This document shows positions 52,180 to 63,191 of a stretch of DNA of 64,000 nucleotides, one piece after another; the stretch's first letter is position 1, and each line of letters begins with the position of its first letter. The position numbers and the translations under genes were made by a program. This DNA comes from Microbacterium sp. NIBRBAC000506063 (GTDB lineage: Bacteria > Actinomycetota > Actinomycetes > Actinomycetales > Microbacteriaceae). A model generated the notes under the pieces. It ran no database searches. It was not told the DNA's origin and saw nothing but the letters and a program-made list of their open reading frames with translations. The stretch lies in contig NZ_CP072876.1 in the NCBI RefSeq assembly GCF_017968845.1, positions 1,054,001 through 1,118,000 on the forward strand, in the 5' to 3' direction.

Positions 52180-52669
52180 ATGGACGTAGTCGTTGTCGCC
52201 GGAAACCCCAAGCCGGCATCCCGCACGCTGTCGGCCGGAGTTCGGCTCGCCGAGCTAGTCGCCCCGGACGCCGAGATCGGCACCGTCGACGTTATAGAGC
52301 TGGGAGCGGGTCTGCTGGGCTGGGGGGACGCGACGGTCGCGGAGGCGGTGAGCCTCGCGAAGCGGGCCAAGCTGCTCGTGGTCGCCTCTCCGACGTTCAA
52401 GGGGACCTACACCGGTGTGCTCAAGCTCTTCCTGGACCAGTTCGAGACGGCGACCGGTCTTGCCGGCGTCACCGCCGTGCCGCTCATGCTCGGCGCGGGC
52501 CCGGCTCACGCCCTGGCGCCGGAGCTGCTGCTCAAGCCGGTGCTCGTCGAGGTGGGGCCGTGGTCCCGCACAGGGCCTCTACGTGAGCGACAAGAGATAC
52601 GACGACCCCGAGGCCTACGCCGAGTGGCTCGATCGCTGGGGCGGGATCGTCCGCCGATTCATCGAGTGA
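52180..52669 (+). CDS. NAD(P)H-dependent FMN reductase, flavodoxin-like (frameshifted)
   Basis: About 163 residues. Flavodoxin-like fold: VVVVAGNPKPASRTLSAGVR (SxxSRT FMN-binding loop), LLVVASPTFKGTYTGVLKLF LDQF (second FMN loop) and a C terminus ending WGGIVRRFIE. Enzymes of the MsuE/SsuE type supply FMNH2 to two-component monooxygenases, which fits the RutA-like enzymes at this locus. AAAGGA precedes the ATG; one base is missing near 52560. Confidence 0.85.
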
Positions 52670-52713
52670 CGAGGGCGCCCTCCCTGCGGTGCGGCTCCGC
52701 GTAGGCTGGAGGG

Positions 52714-53058
52714 ATGAACGACGCCATCCCTCGCCGCGCCAGTCTCGAGGTGCTGCGTGCCGAGGCGATGGACGAGCGTGCCGTGCTCATCCAGGAGCGG
52801 CTCCTCGGCGGAGAAGACCCGTGGGAGTTCATGGAGGAGCTGCCCAGCGTCGACGAGCTCGTCGTGTTCCTGCTCCGGGCGGAGAACATCGTGGCGAACA
52901 ACGGCGCGATCCCCGGCGAGGCGCGCAACTATCGGGTGCTGCGGCAGATCGCGCTGGAGTACCCGGAGCTCACGCCGACCGTGTGGCGGCTTCTGGGCGC
53001 GACGAACACGCACCGGAAGTGGGACACGCGCATCGCGCAGTTGCCGGACGCGTCGTAG
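52714..53058 (+). CDS. Hypothetical protein of ~114 residues
   Basis: MNDAIPRRASLEVLRAEAMD begins an acidic, alpha-helical protein with no signal peptide or membrane segment; ENIVANNGAIPGEARNYRVL and WDTRIAQLPDAS follow. It is intact and well coded, and convergent with trxA. I do not recognise a family with confidence. Confidence 0.6.
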   Translation: MNDAIPRRASLEVLRAEAMDERAVLIQERLLGGEDPWEFMEELPSVDELVVFLLRAENIVANNGAIPGEARNYRVLRQIALEYPELTPTVWRLLGATNTHRKWDTRIAQLPDAS

Positions 53059-53083
53059 GCGCGATCGTTCGACGGTTCGGGCC

Positions 53084-53111
53084 CTTCGACCGGTTGCTGA
53101 GCCTGTCGAAG
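53084..53111. repeat. Short inverted repeat between convergent genes
   Basis: CTTCGAC (53084-53090) and GTCGAAG (53105-53111) flank CGGTTGCTGAGCCT. It is a member of a GC-rich actinobacterial repeat type near the 3' ends of the hypothetical gene and trxA; a terminator role is possible. Confidence 0.4.
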
Positions 53112-53145
53112 CACAGGGACCGAACCGGCTCAGGGACCGGGGTCG

Positions 53146-53469
53146 CTAGGCGAGGATGCCGGCGAGGTCCTGCTCGAGCGCGGCCTTGGGCTTGGCGCCG
53201 ATGATCGTCTGGGTCACCTGACCGCCCTGGAACACCTTCATCGCCGGGATCGACGTGATCTGGTACTCCATGGCGAGCTTCGGGTTCTCGTCGACGTTGA
53301 GCTTGACGATCGTGATCTTGTCGCCGTGCTCGTCTTGGATCTGGTCCAGGATCGGTGCGACCATGCGGCAGGGTCCGCACCAGGCGGCCCAGAAGTCGAC
53401 GAGGACGGGTCCTTCGGCCTCCAGGACGTCCTGCTGCCAGGTGGACTCGCTCGTTGCCTTCGCAGTCAT
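53146..53469 (-). CDS. trxA: Thioredoxin
   Basis: 107 residues, intact. Active site WCGPC inside VLVDFWAAWCGPCRMVAPIL, cis-Pro of ITSIPAMKVF, and GAKPKAALEQDL. The ATG at 53469 has AAGGAG six bases upstream; an extended start at 53505 is not needed. It lies 62 bp behind trxB on the same strand, so the two probably form one unit that keeps cytosolic dithiols reduced. Confidence 0.96.
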   Translation of the reverse strand: MTAKATSESTWQQDVLEAEGPVLVDFWAAWCGPCRMVAPILDQIQDEHGDKITIVKLNVDENPKLAMEYQITSIPAMKVFQGGQVTQTIIGAKPKAALEQDLAGILA

Positions 53470-53531
53470 GAAATCTCCTTGGGGTTGACGCTCACCGGGG
53501 TACAACGCCGAAGAGCTCGCGGGTGTTCCCG

Positions 53532-54490
53532 TCAGACCGCGGCGGCCAGGGGCGAGGTCTCTGCGGCATCCGACAACTCCGCGAGGTAGTGTTCGGCGTC
53601 CAGGGCCGCGACGGTTCCGGATGCCGCGGCGGTGACCGCCTGCCGGTAGGTGGGGTCGACGACGTCGCCGGCGGCGAAGACGCCGGGCACCGAGGTCTTC
53701 GAGGAGCGGCCGTCGACGGCGATGGTGCCCTCGGCGGTCAGGTCGAGCTTATCGTGCACGAGGTGGGTGCGCGGGTCGTTGCCGATCGCGACGAAGAGGC
53801 CGTCGAGGGGCAGCTCGCGCTCGGAGCCGTCGACCGTCGAGCGCAGCTTCACGCCCTTCACGCCGTCGTCGCCGAGAACCTCGACCACGTCGTGGTTCCA
53901 GAGGAACTCGATCTTCTCGTTCGTGAAGGCGCGCTCCTGCATGATCTTGGAGGCACGGAGCGTGTCGCGGCGGTGGATGACGTAGACCTTGTCGGCGAAG
54001 CGGGTGAGGAAGGTCGCCTCCTCCATCGCCGAGTCACCGCCGCCGACGACGGCGATCGTGCGCTCGCGGAAGAAGAAGCCGTCGCAGGTGGCGCACCAGG
54101 AGACACCGTGTCCGGAGAGGCGCTCCTCGCCCTCCACGCCGAGCTTGCGGTACGCGGAGCCGGTGGCGTAGATGAGGGCCTTCGCCTCGTGGGTGGTGCC
54201 GCTGCCGAGCGTCACGCGCTTGACGGCCCGTCGACGTCGAGCGCGGTGACGTCGTCGTAGACGACCTCGGCGCCGAAGCGCTCGGCCTGCGCCTGGATCT
54301 TCTCCATGAGCTCGGGGCCCTGGATGCCCTCGGGGAAGCCGGGGAAGTTCTCCACGTCGGTCGTGTTCATCAGTTCGCCGCCGACCTCGACCGAGCTCGC
54401 GATCACGAGCGGCTTCAGGTTCGCGCGCGCCGCGTAGATGGCGGCGGTGAACCCGGCGGGGCCTGATCCGATGATGATGACGTCGCGCAT
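53532..54490 (-). CDS. trxB: Thioredoxin reductase (frameshifted)
   Basis: About 319 residues. FAD site [20 protein letters not shown], redox CATC in [22 protein letters not shown] site [12 protein letters not shown] and HRRD, and the C-terminal FAD motif [17 protein letters not shown]. The frame breaks near 54228 (DGP|VKRV). The ATG at 54490 (MRDVIIIG) is chosen over one six codons upstream. It reduces TrxA, encoded next door, with NADPH. Confidence 0.96.
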
Positions 54491-54557
54491 GTGCTCTCCT
54501 CGTTCCACGGTGACAACCCATGGTAGCCGCGGGACATTCCCGCCGCCGACACGGCGC

Positions 54558-56179
54558 TCAGCGACGCGGGAGGAAGCGCCGCATGATCTCGGTCGCCGCC
54601 GACAGTTCCGGCACGCGCATGAGCGCCATGATGCCGATGTACACGGCCAGAACCACGAGCGCGATGACGCCCGAGCCGACGGCGCCGAAGAGCTTGTCCG
54701 CGGTCATCCATCCATCCGGGCCGCTGAGCAGCAGATAGGCTCCCCATCCGGCGAGTCCTGCAGGCGCGGCGGCGACGGCGAATCGCAGAAGTGAGGGCAT
54801 CCACGCCCGCGACCGGATGCTGCCGATGCGGCGACGCAGCAGCAGGCTCGCCGCGACGGTCTGTGCGATGGAGGCGAGGGCCTGCCCGAAGGCGATTGTC
54901 ACCGCCAGGTACTCCAGCGGGAGGATCTCGGCGGTGGCCAGTGCGCCGGCGCCCAGCGCGGTCGCGACCACGAGCGCGCATTGGAACAGGGTGAAGAAGA
55001 ACGGTGTGCGGGTGTCGCCGTAGGCGTAGAAGGTGCGTTGCACGATGAACAGCACCGACAGCGGCCACAGCGCGAGCAGGTAGCACAGCAGTACGGGGGC
55101 GAGGGCTTCGGCCTCGGAGGCGTTGTTGGTGAAGACACGAGACGCGGGAACGGATGCCGCGGCCATCGCCGCCACCGCGACGGCCAGGAAGAACCCGAGG
55201 GCGCGGATGCTGCGTTCGATGTCGTTCTTGACCTCATCCTTCCGGCCCGCATGGGCGTGCTCGCTGAGCTGGGTGAAGTACGGCGTCCCGATGGAGAGCA
55301 CGATCAGCGAGTACGGGAGCATGTACAGCAGCCAGGCCTGCTGCATGGCGAAGACCGAGACGCCCTCACCGGAGGCGAGGTTCGCGATCCGCGTCTGAAC
55401 CAACCCGGCGAGCTGTCCCGCGATCACCATGAGGAAGGTCCAGCCGGCGAGCTTCCCGGTCTGGGCGAGACCGACGCCGCGCCAGCGGAAGTCGGGTCGC
55501 AGGCTCAGACCCGTGCGCTTCCAGAACAGCAGCAGGACGACCGCCTGTGCGACGATCCCCAGCGTCGCAGTGCCGCCGAGGAGGGCGATGGCATCCGGGG
55601 TCCACATGCTCACATCGGTGAGCTCCGTGCCGAACAGCAGGATCAGCAGCACGAACCCGACGATGGAGACGAGGTTGTTGACGATGGGCGCCCAGGCGAA
55701 CGGCCCGAAGATGCGGCGGGCGTTGAGCGCCTCGCCGACGAGCGCGTAGAGACCGTAGAAGAAGATCTGCGGGAGGCACCAATACGCGAATGCGGTGGCG
55801 AGGGCGTGCTGGGCGGGTCATAGGACGGGGCGTAAAGCTGCACGAGCCACGGTGCCGCTGCCATCGCGATCCCCGTGGTGACCAGGAGCACGACGGTGCC
55901 GAGCGTGAAGAGTTTGGAGATGTACGCCCGCCCGCCGTCCTCGGCCGTGCTCGCCTTGACGATCTGCGGGACGATCACGGCGGTCAGGATCCCCGTCGAG
56001 ATGATCGCGTAGATGTTGTTGGGCAGCTGGTTGGCGACGCCGAAGGCGTCGGCGGCGCGGGAGCTCACCGAGCCGATGGCGGTGACGAGCACGATGCCGC
56101 GAAGAAGCCCCGTGATCCGCGAGACCATGGTCCCCGCCGCGATCATCGTGCTCGCGCGGCCCATCTCACTCATCGTCAT
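54558..56179 (-). CDS. murJ: Lipid II flippase MurJ (frameshifted)
   Basis: About 540 residues. [20 protein letters not shown] is the MurJ/MviN start with the conserved S-R-I-x-G-L-x-R. Fourteen hydrophobic segments follow; a frame break near 55818 separates the first ~130 residues. Features: [49 protein letters not shown]. It flips lipid II for peptidoglycan synthesis. The start (ATG 56179, or 56173) overlaps the DUF6049 stop. MurJ next to DUF6049 and trxAB is typical of actinobacterial origin regions. Confidence 0.93.
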
Positions 56180-58257
56180 CCCCCGAGGTTCCGGAGGCGG
56201 ATGCCGCGGCATCCGCCTTTCGCCGCCGCCTGACCGTCCGGATCACGCCGAGCACGAGCAGCAGTCCGACGCCGACGCCGAGCACGACCAGGCCGATGCT
56301 CTCCCACTCGGCGCGCACGATCACGTGGGTGACCTGCGGTTCGCCGATCGGCACGCCCGTGGGGCTGGTCAGGTGCAGGTGCACGTCGACCTCGCCGCTG
56401 CCGACGCGCGCCTGCACGGGGACGCGCACGCGGGTGTTGTTCATCGGGATCGACTCCACGGTCGTCTGCGCCTGCACCTCCAGGCGAGGGTCGGCCGGCC
56501 GCGCCCCGAGGGTGACGGTGATCGGCCAGGGCAGCTCGTTGTGCACCCAGACGGGCAGGTCGACGGCGGCGCTGAGGATCTGCACGTCGCTGGAGGGCTG
56601 GATGCCGACCGAGGAGAGGATGGCGGCGGTGCGTTCGCGATGCGCGGCGACCGCGGCGACGAAGCCGCCCTCCGGCTCTCCGACGCCGATGACCTGCAGC
56701 AGGCGGATGCGCTCGAGGTCGGTGAGGACGGCGGGGTCCTCCAGGATCGAGGAGAACGCGAGCAGGTCTTGCTCGTCCGCGAGCATCTCGCGCAGGGCGT
56801 CCGCGCGTGCGGGGTCGTCGACGGTGTCGATGTCGGTGGGCGCGGGGTCCTCGGCGAGCAGCTCGGCGAGGGTGACGGGCGTCGCAAGCTCTTCGAGGGC
56901 GTCCATGGCGTCGCGCAGCGCATCGACGGTGCGTCCTTCATCGCGCTCGAGCGCCAGGAGCACCGTGCCCGGGGTCTCGGCGAGGGCGATGTGGGCGATG
57001 GCGTCCGCGAGCGCGGAGGAGCGCGGGGCGGCATCCGATTCGGAGATCGCCCGCGACAGGGCGGCGGAGGCGGAGGAGTCGTGGATGAGCACGCGGTGCC
57101 CGTCGACGTCGGCGAGGGCGGGCGGTGCGGTGCCCGTCGAGGCCGAGGAGGGCAGCACGGTCGTCGTGTCGGGGCCGAAGAAGTCGGCGAAGGTGGCGAG
57201 GTCCTCGGCGTCCACGCCACCGCGGGGCCACAGTAGACCGGGGGTGGAGTTCCGGATGCCGGTGAGCTCGTCGAGCGTGGGCAGGGCGACCTCATCGGAC
57301 TCCTCGGGGTGGTGTCGTCGAGGTCGTCGTCTGCGGGGGAAACGAAGTCGGCGGGGTCGAGGTAGGAGGTGAGGCCGGGAGCGTCCAGCGGGGCGTCAAG
57401 ACCGGCCTGCACCTGCGCGGTCGCATCGGCGTCGGCGAACTGCAGGGCGAAGCGCTCGTTCGGAAGAGCCTCCAGCGCCGTCAGCCACGATGCCGCCGAT
57501 GCGGGCGCGGCCTCCCCGAGAGCACGGATCGCCGCCGGGATGGACGGGTCCACGGCGAGGATCGCCGCGCTGCCGCTGAGCGCCTCCAGCTGGGCGGTCA
57601 GCACCCCTCCGGGCCGGTCGCCTCGGCGAGCTCCTCCGCGGTGAGCAGGCCGCCGTCGACCGGGGTGAGCGTGATCGGCACGAGCAGCGCGACGGATCGT
57701 TCGACCCTCGTGAACAGCACGACGCTGCGGGCGTCCAGCACATGGTGCACGAGGGCGTCGTCAGGCCCCGTCGTGGCGCCGGTGATCTGCGCGCGCAGCG
57801 GGTAGACCCCGGATGCGGGCTCCCCGAGCTGGTCGGGTCCGGCGAACAGGTCGATCGTGAGCTCCTCGCCGGCCGCAACGGCGTCGGTGGGCGTCGAGTC
57901 GATGACGCCGAACCCTCCGGACGCGGTGCCGGAGGCCAGCCAGGTGGCGAGTGCGGCGCTGCTCGCCAGGGGCGTGCGGCCGAGCTCGAGCACGGCCCGC
58001 GCCTCGCTGAGGGTGTCGCCGGTGCTGTTGACGATCGTGACCTTCGCGTGTGCGGTCTCTCCCTCGGAGAGCACGCCGCCGCCGGTCGGAGCCAGATCGA
58101 CGGTGATCGTCGCGGCTTCCTCGGTCTCCTCGGTGGTGTCGGCCCAGGCGGCCGAAGCCGGGAGCACCATCGCCGCGATCGCGAGAGTCGCCGCCGCGGC
58201 CCGTGCCGCACGGCGAAGGTGCGTGCGCAGGCCGGTTCGGGGGACTGTGGCGGTCAT
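56166..58257 (-). CDS. DUF6049 secreted/membrane protein (frameshifted)
   Basis: About 697 residues. Signal peptide ATLAIAAMVLPASAAWA, then a large outside part with Ig-like start (ATITVDLAPTGGGVLSEGET) and a TIM-like/polysaccharide-hydrolase-like middle, and one C-terminal membrane anchor (ESIGLVVLGVGVGLLLVLGV) with a basic and acidic tail ending SGDDDE. The family regularly precedes murJ and is assumed to act in envelope assembly. Frame breaks lie near 57602 and 57310. Confidence 0.88.
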
Positions 58258-58362
58258 GGCATCTTTCTCGGCGGTGGCGGTGCGCCCCGCGGCGGAATGC
58301 TGGCTCCTGAGATTCTAGGTGGCGTGTGCAGGGGTTCCCTGAAGGCGCGTAGAGTTGCGGCC

Positions 58363-59894
58363 GTGTCCGACGCCTCTGCCCCCGTGCCCGACAGGCAGCT
58401 CGCCGCCGCGCTCGCCGCCGACCTCGATGCGGCCGATTTCCGCTCCGAGCCGCTGCGGCGACTGTGGGGCGAGGAGGCCGACGACGCGCTGGGCGGGGCC
58501 TGCGGCATCCGATCCTCCAGGCGCTGGGGCGGATGCCGGTGCGCTCGCCACTCTCGGGCGCCTCTTCGTGCTGGGCATGACGCAGCCGCTCGACGCGGTC
58601 GCCGCCGCGGTGCCCCGGTGCGGCGTGGACGGGCTCGTGGCACTCGGGATCGCGCGGCTCGACGGCGACGCGGTGGCGCCGACGGCTCTTCTGCGCCCGC
58701 AGTCGTTCGTCGACGCCGACGGGATCGGTGAGTGGTGGATCGCCAGCGACCTCGATGAGGTGGCGCTGGGCGCAGAGCTGCCCGCCGATCACGTGCTCGG
58801 CGTCGGCGGTGCCACCCGAACCCTCGCCGAGCTCGTCATGCCGACCCCTGTCGAACGCGCGCTGGACCTCGGCACCGGATGCGGCATCCAGGCGCTGCTG
58901 GTCTCCCGCCATGCCGGGCAGGTCGTCGCCACCGATATCTCGCGGCGGGCCCTCGCCTTCGCCGAGCTCAACGCACAGCTCAACGGCGTGAGCAATATCG
59001 TCTTCCGGCGCGGGAGCCTCTTCGAGCCCGTCGCCGGGGAGGCCTTCGACCTCATCGTCTCGAATCCGCCCTTCGTGATCACCCCGCGGGCGCAGGGGTG
59101 CCCGACTACGAGTACCGTGACGGCGGACTCGTCGGCGACGCGCTCGTCGAGGAGTTCGTGCGCACGGCGCCCGCCCACCTGACGCCCGGCGGCGCCGCAC
59201 AGCTGCTCGGCAACTGGGAGTCGCGGGGCTCTGTCGCGGGACTGGACCGGGTCCGCTCGTGGATCCCCGCAGACGCGGACGCCTGGGTCGTCGAGCGCGA
59301 AGAGCTCTCGCCTCTCGCCTATGCCGAGCTGTGGATCCGCGACGGCGGCACCCTGCCGCGCGATGCCGGGTTCAGCACGCTGCTGGCGGCCTGGCTCGAC
59401 GACTTCGCCGCGCGGGAGGTGACCGCGGTCGGGTTCGGATACATCCTGCTGCGGCGGCCCCGTCGGTCCCTGTGCAACCGGTCGAAGGGCCCGGCGTCAC
59501 GGCTCGCTTCCGTCGCTTCGAGCGCGTTTCCCAGCCGCTGCACGATGCCGGCCGGGCCTTCGCGGCCGGGCTCGCGGCATCCGACCTTCTTCGCTCGGGG
59601 CTGCCGGAGACCCTCGTCGCGGCATCCGACGTCACCGAGGCGCGGCACTTCCTGCCCGGCTCCGACGACCCGAGCGTGATCGAGCTGCGGCAGGGCGGCG
59701 GGTTCGGGCGCACGATCTCCGTCGATCCGGCGCTGGCCGGATTCGTCGGGGCCTGCGACGGGGAGCTCACCGTCTGGCAGATCGCCGCCGCGCTCGCCGA
59801 CCTGTTCGAGGTGCCGTTGGCCGACCTCTGGGCCGATCTCGAGCCGCGCATCCGGCAGCTCGTCATCGACGGCTTCCTTCTGCCGGAGGGGTGA
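58363..59894 (+). CDS. Class I SAM methyltransferase with DUF7059/DUF7782-like flanks (frameshifted)
   Basis: About 511 residues from GTG 58363. After an N-terminal helical domain (RQLAAALAADLDAADFRSEP LRRLW) come the SAM motif ALDLGTGCGIQALLVSRHAG and DLIVSNPPFVI, the NPPF motif typical of N-methyltransferases acting on nucleic-acid bases or Gln. A C-terminal domain ends LVIDGFLLPEG and may bind the substrate. The target is unknown; rRNA is plausible. Frame breaks lie near 58497, 58540, 59098 and 59460. Confidence 0.82.
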
Positions 59895-59946
59895 GAGCGG
59901 TACGTCGTCCCCGGCGAGGCCGGGTAGCGTGAAGGCGGAGGTTTCG

Positions 59947-60994
59947 ATGACTGAACGACTGCGCGTGGCGATCGCCGCGCCCCTGGAGCCGGAGCTGTGC
60001 GAGCTCCTCGTCGCCCGCGAGCCGCGGATCGATCTCGTAGTGGATCAGGAACTGCTGCTGCCACCGCAGATGCCCGGAGACTCCTTCGGCGACAGCTCCC
60101 ACCGGCGCACCGACGACGAGCAGGCCCGCTTCGACGCGCTGCTCGACACCGCCGATGCGCTCTTCGGCGTCCCCGATCAGCGTCCGAAGGCGCTCGCGCG
60201 GGTCGTGCGCGCGAATCCGCGACTTCGCTGGGTGCACACGATCCCCGCCGGCGGAGGGCGCAGGTCAAGGCCGCCGAGCTCACCACCGAGGAGCTGGAGC
60301 GGGTGACGTTCACGACATCTGCGGGTGTGCACGGGGAGCCGCTGGCCGAGTTCGCCCTCTTCGGGGTGCTGGCCGGCGCGAAGACGCTGCCGCGGCTGAT
60401 CGATCAGCAGCGACGCAAGGAGTGGCCGGCGCGCTGGCAGATGGGGCAGGTCTCCGATCAGACCGTGCTCATTCTGGGCGTCGGTGGCATCGGGCGGGCT
60501 CTCGCCCCCAAGCTCGCCGCCCTCGGCGCGACGGTGATCGGCACTTCGCGCTCGGGTGCGACCGTGCCGGGGTGCACCGCACCGTGCACCCCGACGACCT
60601 CGCCCAGGTGCTGCCGGAGGTCGACGCGGTCGTGGTGACCCTGCCCGGAACGGATGCCACCTTCCACCTGGTCGGCACCGAGTTCTTCGCGGCCCTGCGA
60701 CCCGGGGCGACGATCGTGAACGTCGGTCGTGGCACGGTCATCGACGAGGCCGCGCTCCTGGAGGCGCTGGAGTCGGATGCCGTCGGCTTCGCCGCTCTGG
60801 ATGTCACCGAGGTCGAGCCGCTGCCTGCCGACAGCCCGCTGTGGGAGCACCCGCGCGTGCTCCTCAGCCCGCACACCGCCGCGACCACGCGAGGGGAGTC
60901 CCGCCGGATCGCGGAGTTGTTCGCCGCCAACGCGACGCGTCTGCTCGACGGCGAGGAGCTCGTGAACGTCGTGGACACGGTGGAGTTCTACTGA
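59947..60994 (+). CDS. D-2-hydroxyacid dehydrogenase family protein (frameshifted)
   Basis: About 350 residues. NAD site ILGVGGIGRALAPKLAALGA, then LPGTDATFHLVGTEFFAALR PGATIVNVGRG (catalytic Arg region), ALDVTEVEPLPADSPLWEHP with the catalytic Glu, and LSPHTAA with the catalytic His. It reduces a 2-ketoacid or oxidises a D-2-hydroxyacid; the substrate is not predictable. The ATG at 59947 follows GGAGG by six bases. Breaks lie near 60262 and 60572. Confidence 0.87.
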
Positions 60995-61062
60995 GCATGC
61001 CTCGGCCGGCGCAGGCGGCCTTGGCCGGAATACCCGTGACGAAGCATCCGTTTGCATAGATC

Positions 61063-62094
61063 ATGAAAGCTTTCGGATTCCTCTCCTTCGGCCACTACGG
61101 CAACGTGCAGGGCTCGACGACCCGCACGGCCGGCGACATGCTCCGCCAGACGATCGACCTGGCGGTCGCCGCCGATGAGATCGGGGTCAACAACGCCTCG
61201 GTGCGGGTGCACCACTTCGCCCGGCAGGCGGCCTCGCCCATGCCCTTGCTGGCGGCGATGGCCGCCAAGACCGAGCGCATCGAGGTCGGCACGGGCGTCA
61301 TAGACATGCGCTACGAGAACCCGCTCTACCTCGCGGAGGAGGCGGCCGCGCTCGACCACATCGCCGACGGACGGATCGCCCTGGGCATCAGCCGCGGCTC
61401 ACCCGAGCCGGCACTGCGCGGCTGGGAGGCGTTCGGGTACCTCGGCTCGGAGGACCCGCGGGGCGCCGACATCGCCCAGGAGAAGTTCGACCTCTTCCTG
61501 CGCGCGATCGAGGGCGAGCGCCTTGCGCCCGGCGACCCGCAGATGGTCGGCGAGGGGCAGTACCTGGCGATCGAACCGCTCTCGCCCACGCTGCGCGATC
61601 GCATCTGGTGGGGATCCGGATCGCGCGCGACCGCCGAGGAGACCGGCCGCCGCGGGCTCAACATGATGAGCTCGACACTGCTGACCGAGGCCACCGGCCG
61701 CCCCTTCCATGAGCTGCAGCGCGAGCAGATCGACCTGTACCGCGCGGCCTATCGCGAGGCCGGTCATACCGGACGCCCGCGGGTGTCGGTGAGCCGGAGC
61801 ATCTTCCCGATCATGGACGACCGCGACCGCGCCTACTTCGGGCTGCGCTCCGCCGAGAACGGCGACCAGATCGGTGTCATCGACGGATTCCGTTCCACCT
61901 TCGGCAAGACCTACGCCGCCGAGCCCGATGTGCTCATCGAGCAGCTGCACGCGGACTCGGCCGTGATGGCGGCCGACACGGTTCTCCTGACGATCCCGAA
62001 CCAATTGGGAGTCGATTACAACGCGCATGTGCTCGAGTCCTTCGCGAGGCATGTCGCTCCCTCATTGGGCTGGATCCCCAACAACGCCGACTGA
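61063..62094 (+). CDS. LLM-class flavin-dependent oxidoreductase
   Basis: 343 residues, intact. Luciferase-like TIM barrel: FGFLSFGHYGNVQGSTTRTA, VRVHHFARQAASPMPLLAAM AAKTERIEVGTGVI, DHIADGRIALGISRGSPEPA and LRDRIWWGSGSRATAEETGR. It differs clearly from the RutA-like pair and looks like the FMN/F420-using alkanal monooxygenase-like group. It lies 68 bp behind the dehydrogenase and could be co-transcribed with it. The substrate is unknown. Confidence 0.85.
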   Translation: MKAFGFLSFGHYGNVQGSTTRTAGDMLRQTIDLAVAADEIGVNNASVRVHHFARQAASPMPLLAAMAAKTERIEVGTGVIDMRYENPLYLAEEAAALDHIADGRIALGISRGSPEPALRGWEAFGYLGSEDPRGADIAQEKFDLFLRAIEGERLAPGDPQMVGEGQYLAIEPLSPTLRDRIWWGSGSRATAEETGRRGLNMMSSTLLTEATGRPFHELQREQIDLYRAAYREAGHTGRPRVSVSRSIFPIMDDRDRAYFGLRSAENGDQIGVIDGFRSTFGKTYAAEPDVLIEQLHADSAVMAADTVLLTIPNQLGVDYNAHVLESFARHVAPSLGWIPNNAD

Positions 62095-62240
62095 CAATCC
62101 AGCACATCTTCACCACTTCTGATGGTGACCTCGGCATGTTCACTCGCGCCCGCGGCTCGGGTGTCGGAGTCAGGGAGTCACCTGAAAGATGGGAGACTGG
62201 ACACATTGGCACCTCTGTGCCCGAATAAGAAGGAACGACC

Positions 62241-63191
62241 ATGACCGCAGTGGTGAACGTCGACAATTTCGTGGAGATCGAGACAGCGCGGATGTTCGCG
62301 GATCTCCAGGCCGCTGCGGGTGGTGTGAACACCTTCCGCCACAACTCCCGGCCTGCGCCCATCGACGAGCAGACGGTCATTCGCCTCAACCGCGACACTT
62401 TGTACAGCTTCGCCATCATCGACATCAGCCAGGGCGCTACGCTCACGCTGCCAGATGCCGGTGACCGCTACCTCTCTGCGATGATCGTGAACGAGCAGCA
62501 CCTGATCAACCGGATCGTGCACACCGCGGGCACGGTCGAACTCACCACTGACGAGTTCGACTCGAAGCATGTGTTCGTGGGCGTGCGCATCCTTGCAGAT
62601 CCCGAGGATGAGTCCGATCTGGCCACCGTCGCTGAGCTGCAGACGGGCATCAGCCTCAGCGCCGTCTCAGCGACGCCATACGCCCCACCCGCGTACGACA
62701 CTGTGTCGCTGGACGAGACCCGGGATGCCCTGCTGAGTCTCGCTAAAGGTGTCGGGGGTTACCGTGGAATGTTCGGTACCGCCGAGGAGATCATCCCGGT
62801 TCGCCATCTCATCGGCACGGCATCCGGCTGGGGCGGCCTGCCCGAATCCGAGGCAGCTTATGTCAGCGTTGACCCGGGGCTCTCGCCCGGTAGCTACTCT
62901 CTGGTGATCAAGAACGCACCGGTCGACGCTTTCTGGTCGATCTCGGTCTACAACGCCGAAGGGTTCTTCGAACCCAACCCCGCGGGTCGTTACACGATCA
63001 ACAGCATCACCGCGGCTCGGGAGGACGACGGTTCGGTCGTCGTTCGATTCGTGGAGGATCCATCGACGAACGTGCCGAACGCGATCCCCGTGACAAAGGG
63101 ATGGAACTTCCTCGTGCGTCTGTACCGCCCGCGGGCGGCCTACTTCGATGGCACTTGGACCGTGCCGCCGATCGCCGCCGCGGCATCGTGA
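62241..63191 (+). CDS. DUF1254/DUF1214 domain protein
   Basis: 316 residues, intact, no signal peptide. The N-terminal part (DNFVEIETARMFADLQAAAG, VIRLNRDTLYSFAIIDISQG) matches DUF1254; the end (APVDAFWSISVYNAEGFFEP NPAGRYTINSITA, GWNFLVRLYRPR) matches DUF1214. The pair is widespread but of unknown function. AAGGA precedes the ATG. Its TGA overlaps the GAP-family start by one base. Codon usage is slightly less GC-biased than to the left. Confidence 0.8.
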   Translation: MTAVVNVDNFVEIETARMFADLQAAAGGVNTFRHNSRPAPIDEQTVIRLNRDTLYSFAIIDISQGATLTLPDAGDRYLSAMIVNEQHLINRIVHTAGTVELTTDEFDSKHVFVGVRILADPEDESDLATVAELQTGISLSAVSATPYAPPAYDTVSLDETRDALLSLAKGVGGYRGMFGTAEEIIPVRHLIGTASGWGGLPESEAAYVSVDPGLSPGSYSLVIKNAPVDAFWSISVYNAEGFFEPNPAGRYTINSITAAREDDGSVVVRFVEDPSTNVPNAIPVTKGWNFLVRLYRPRAAYFDGTWTVPPIAAAAS

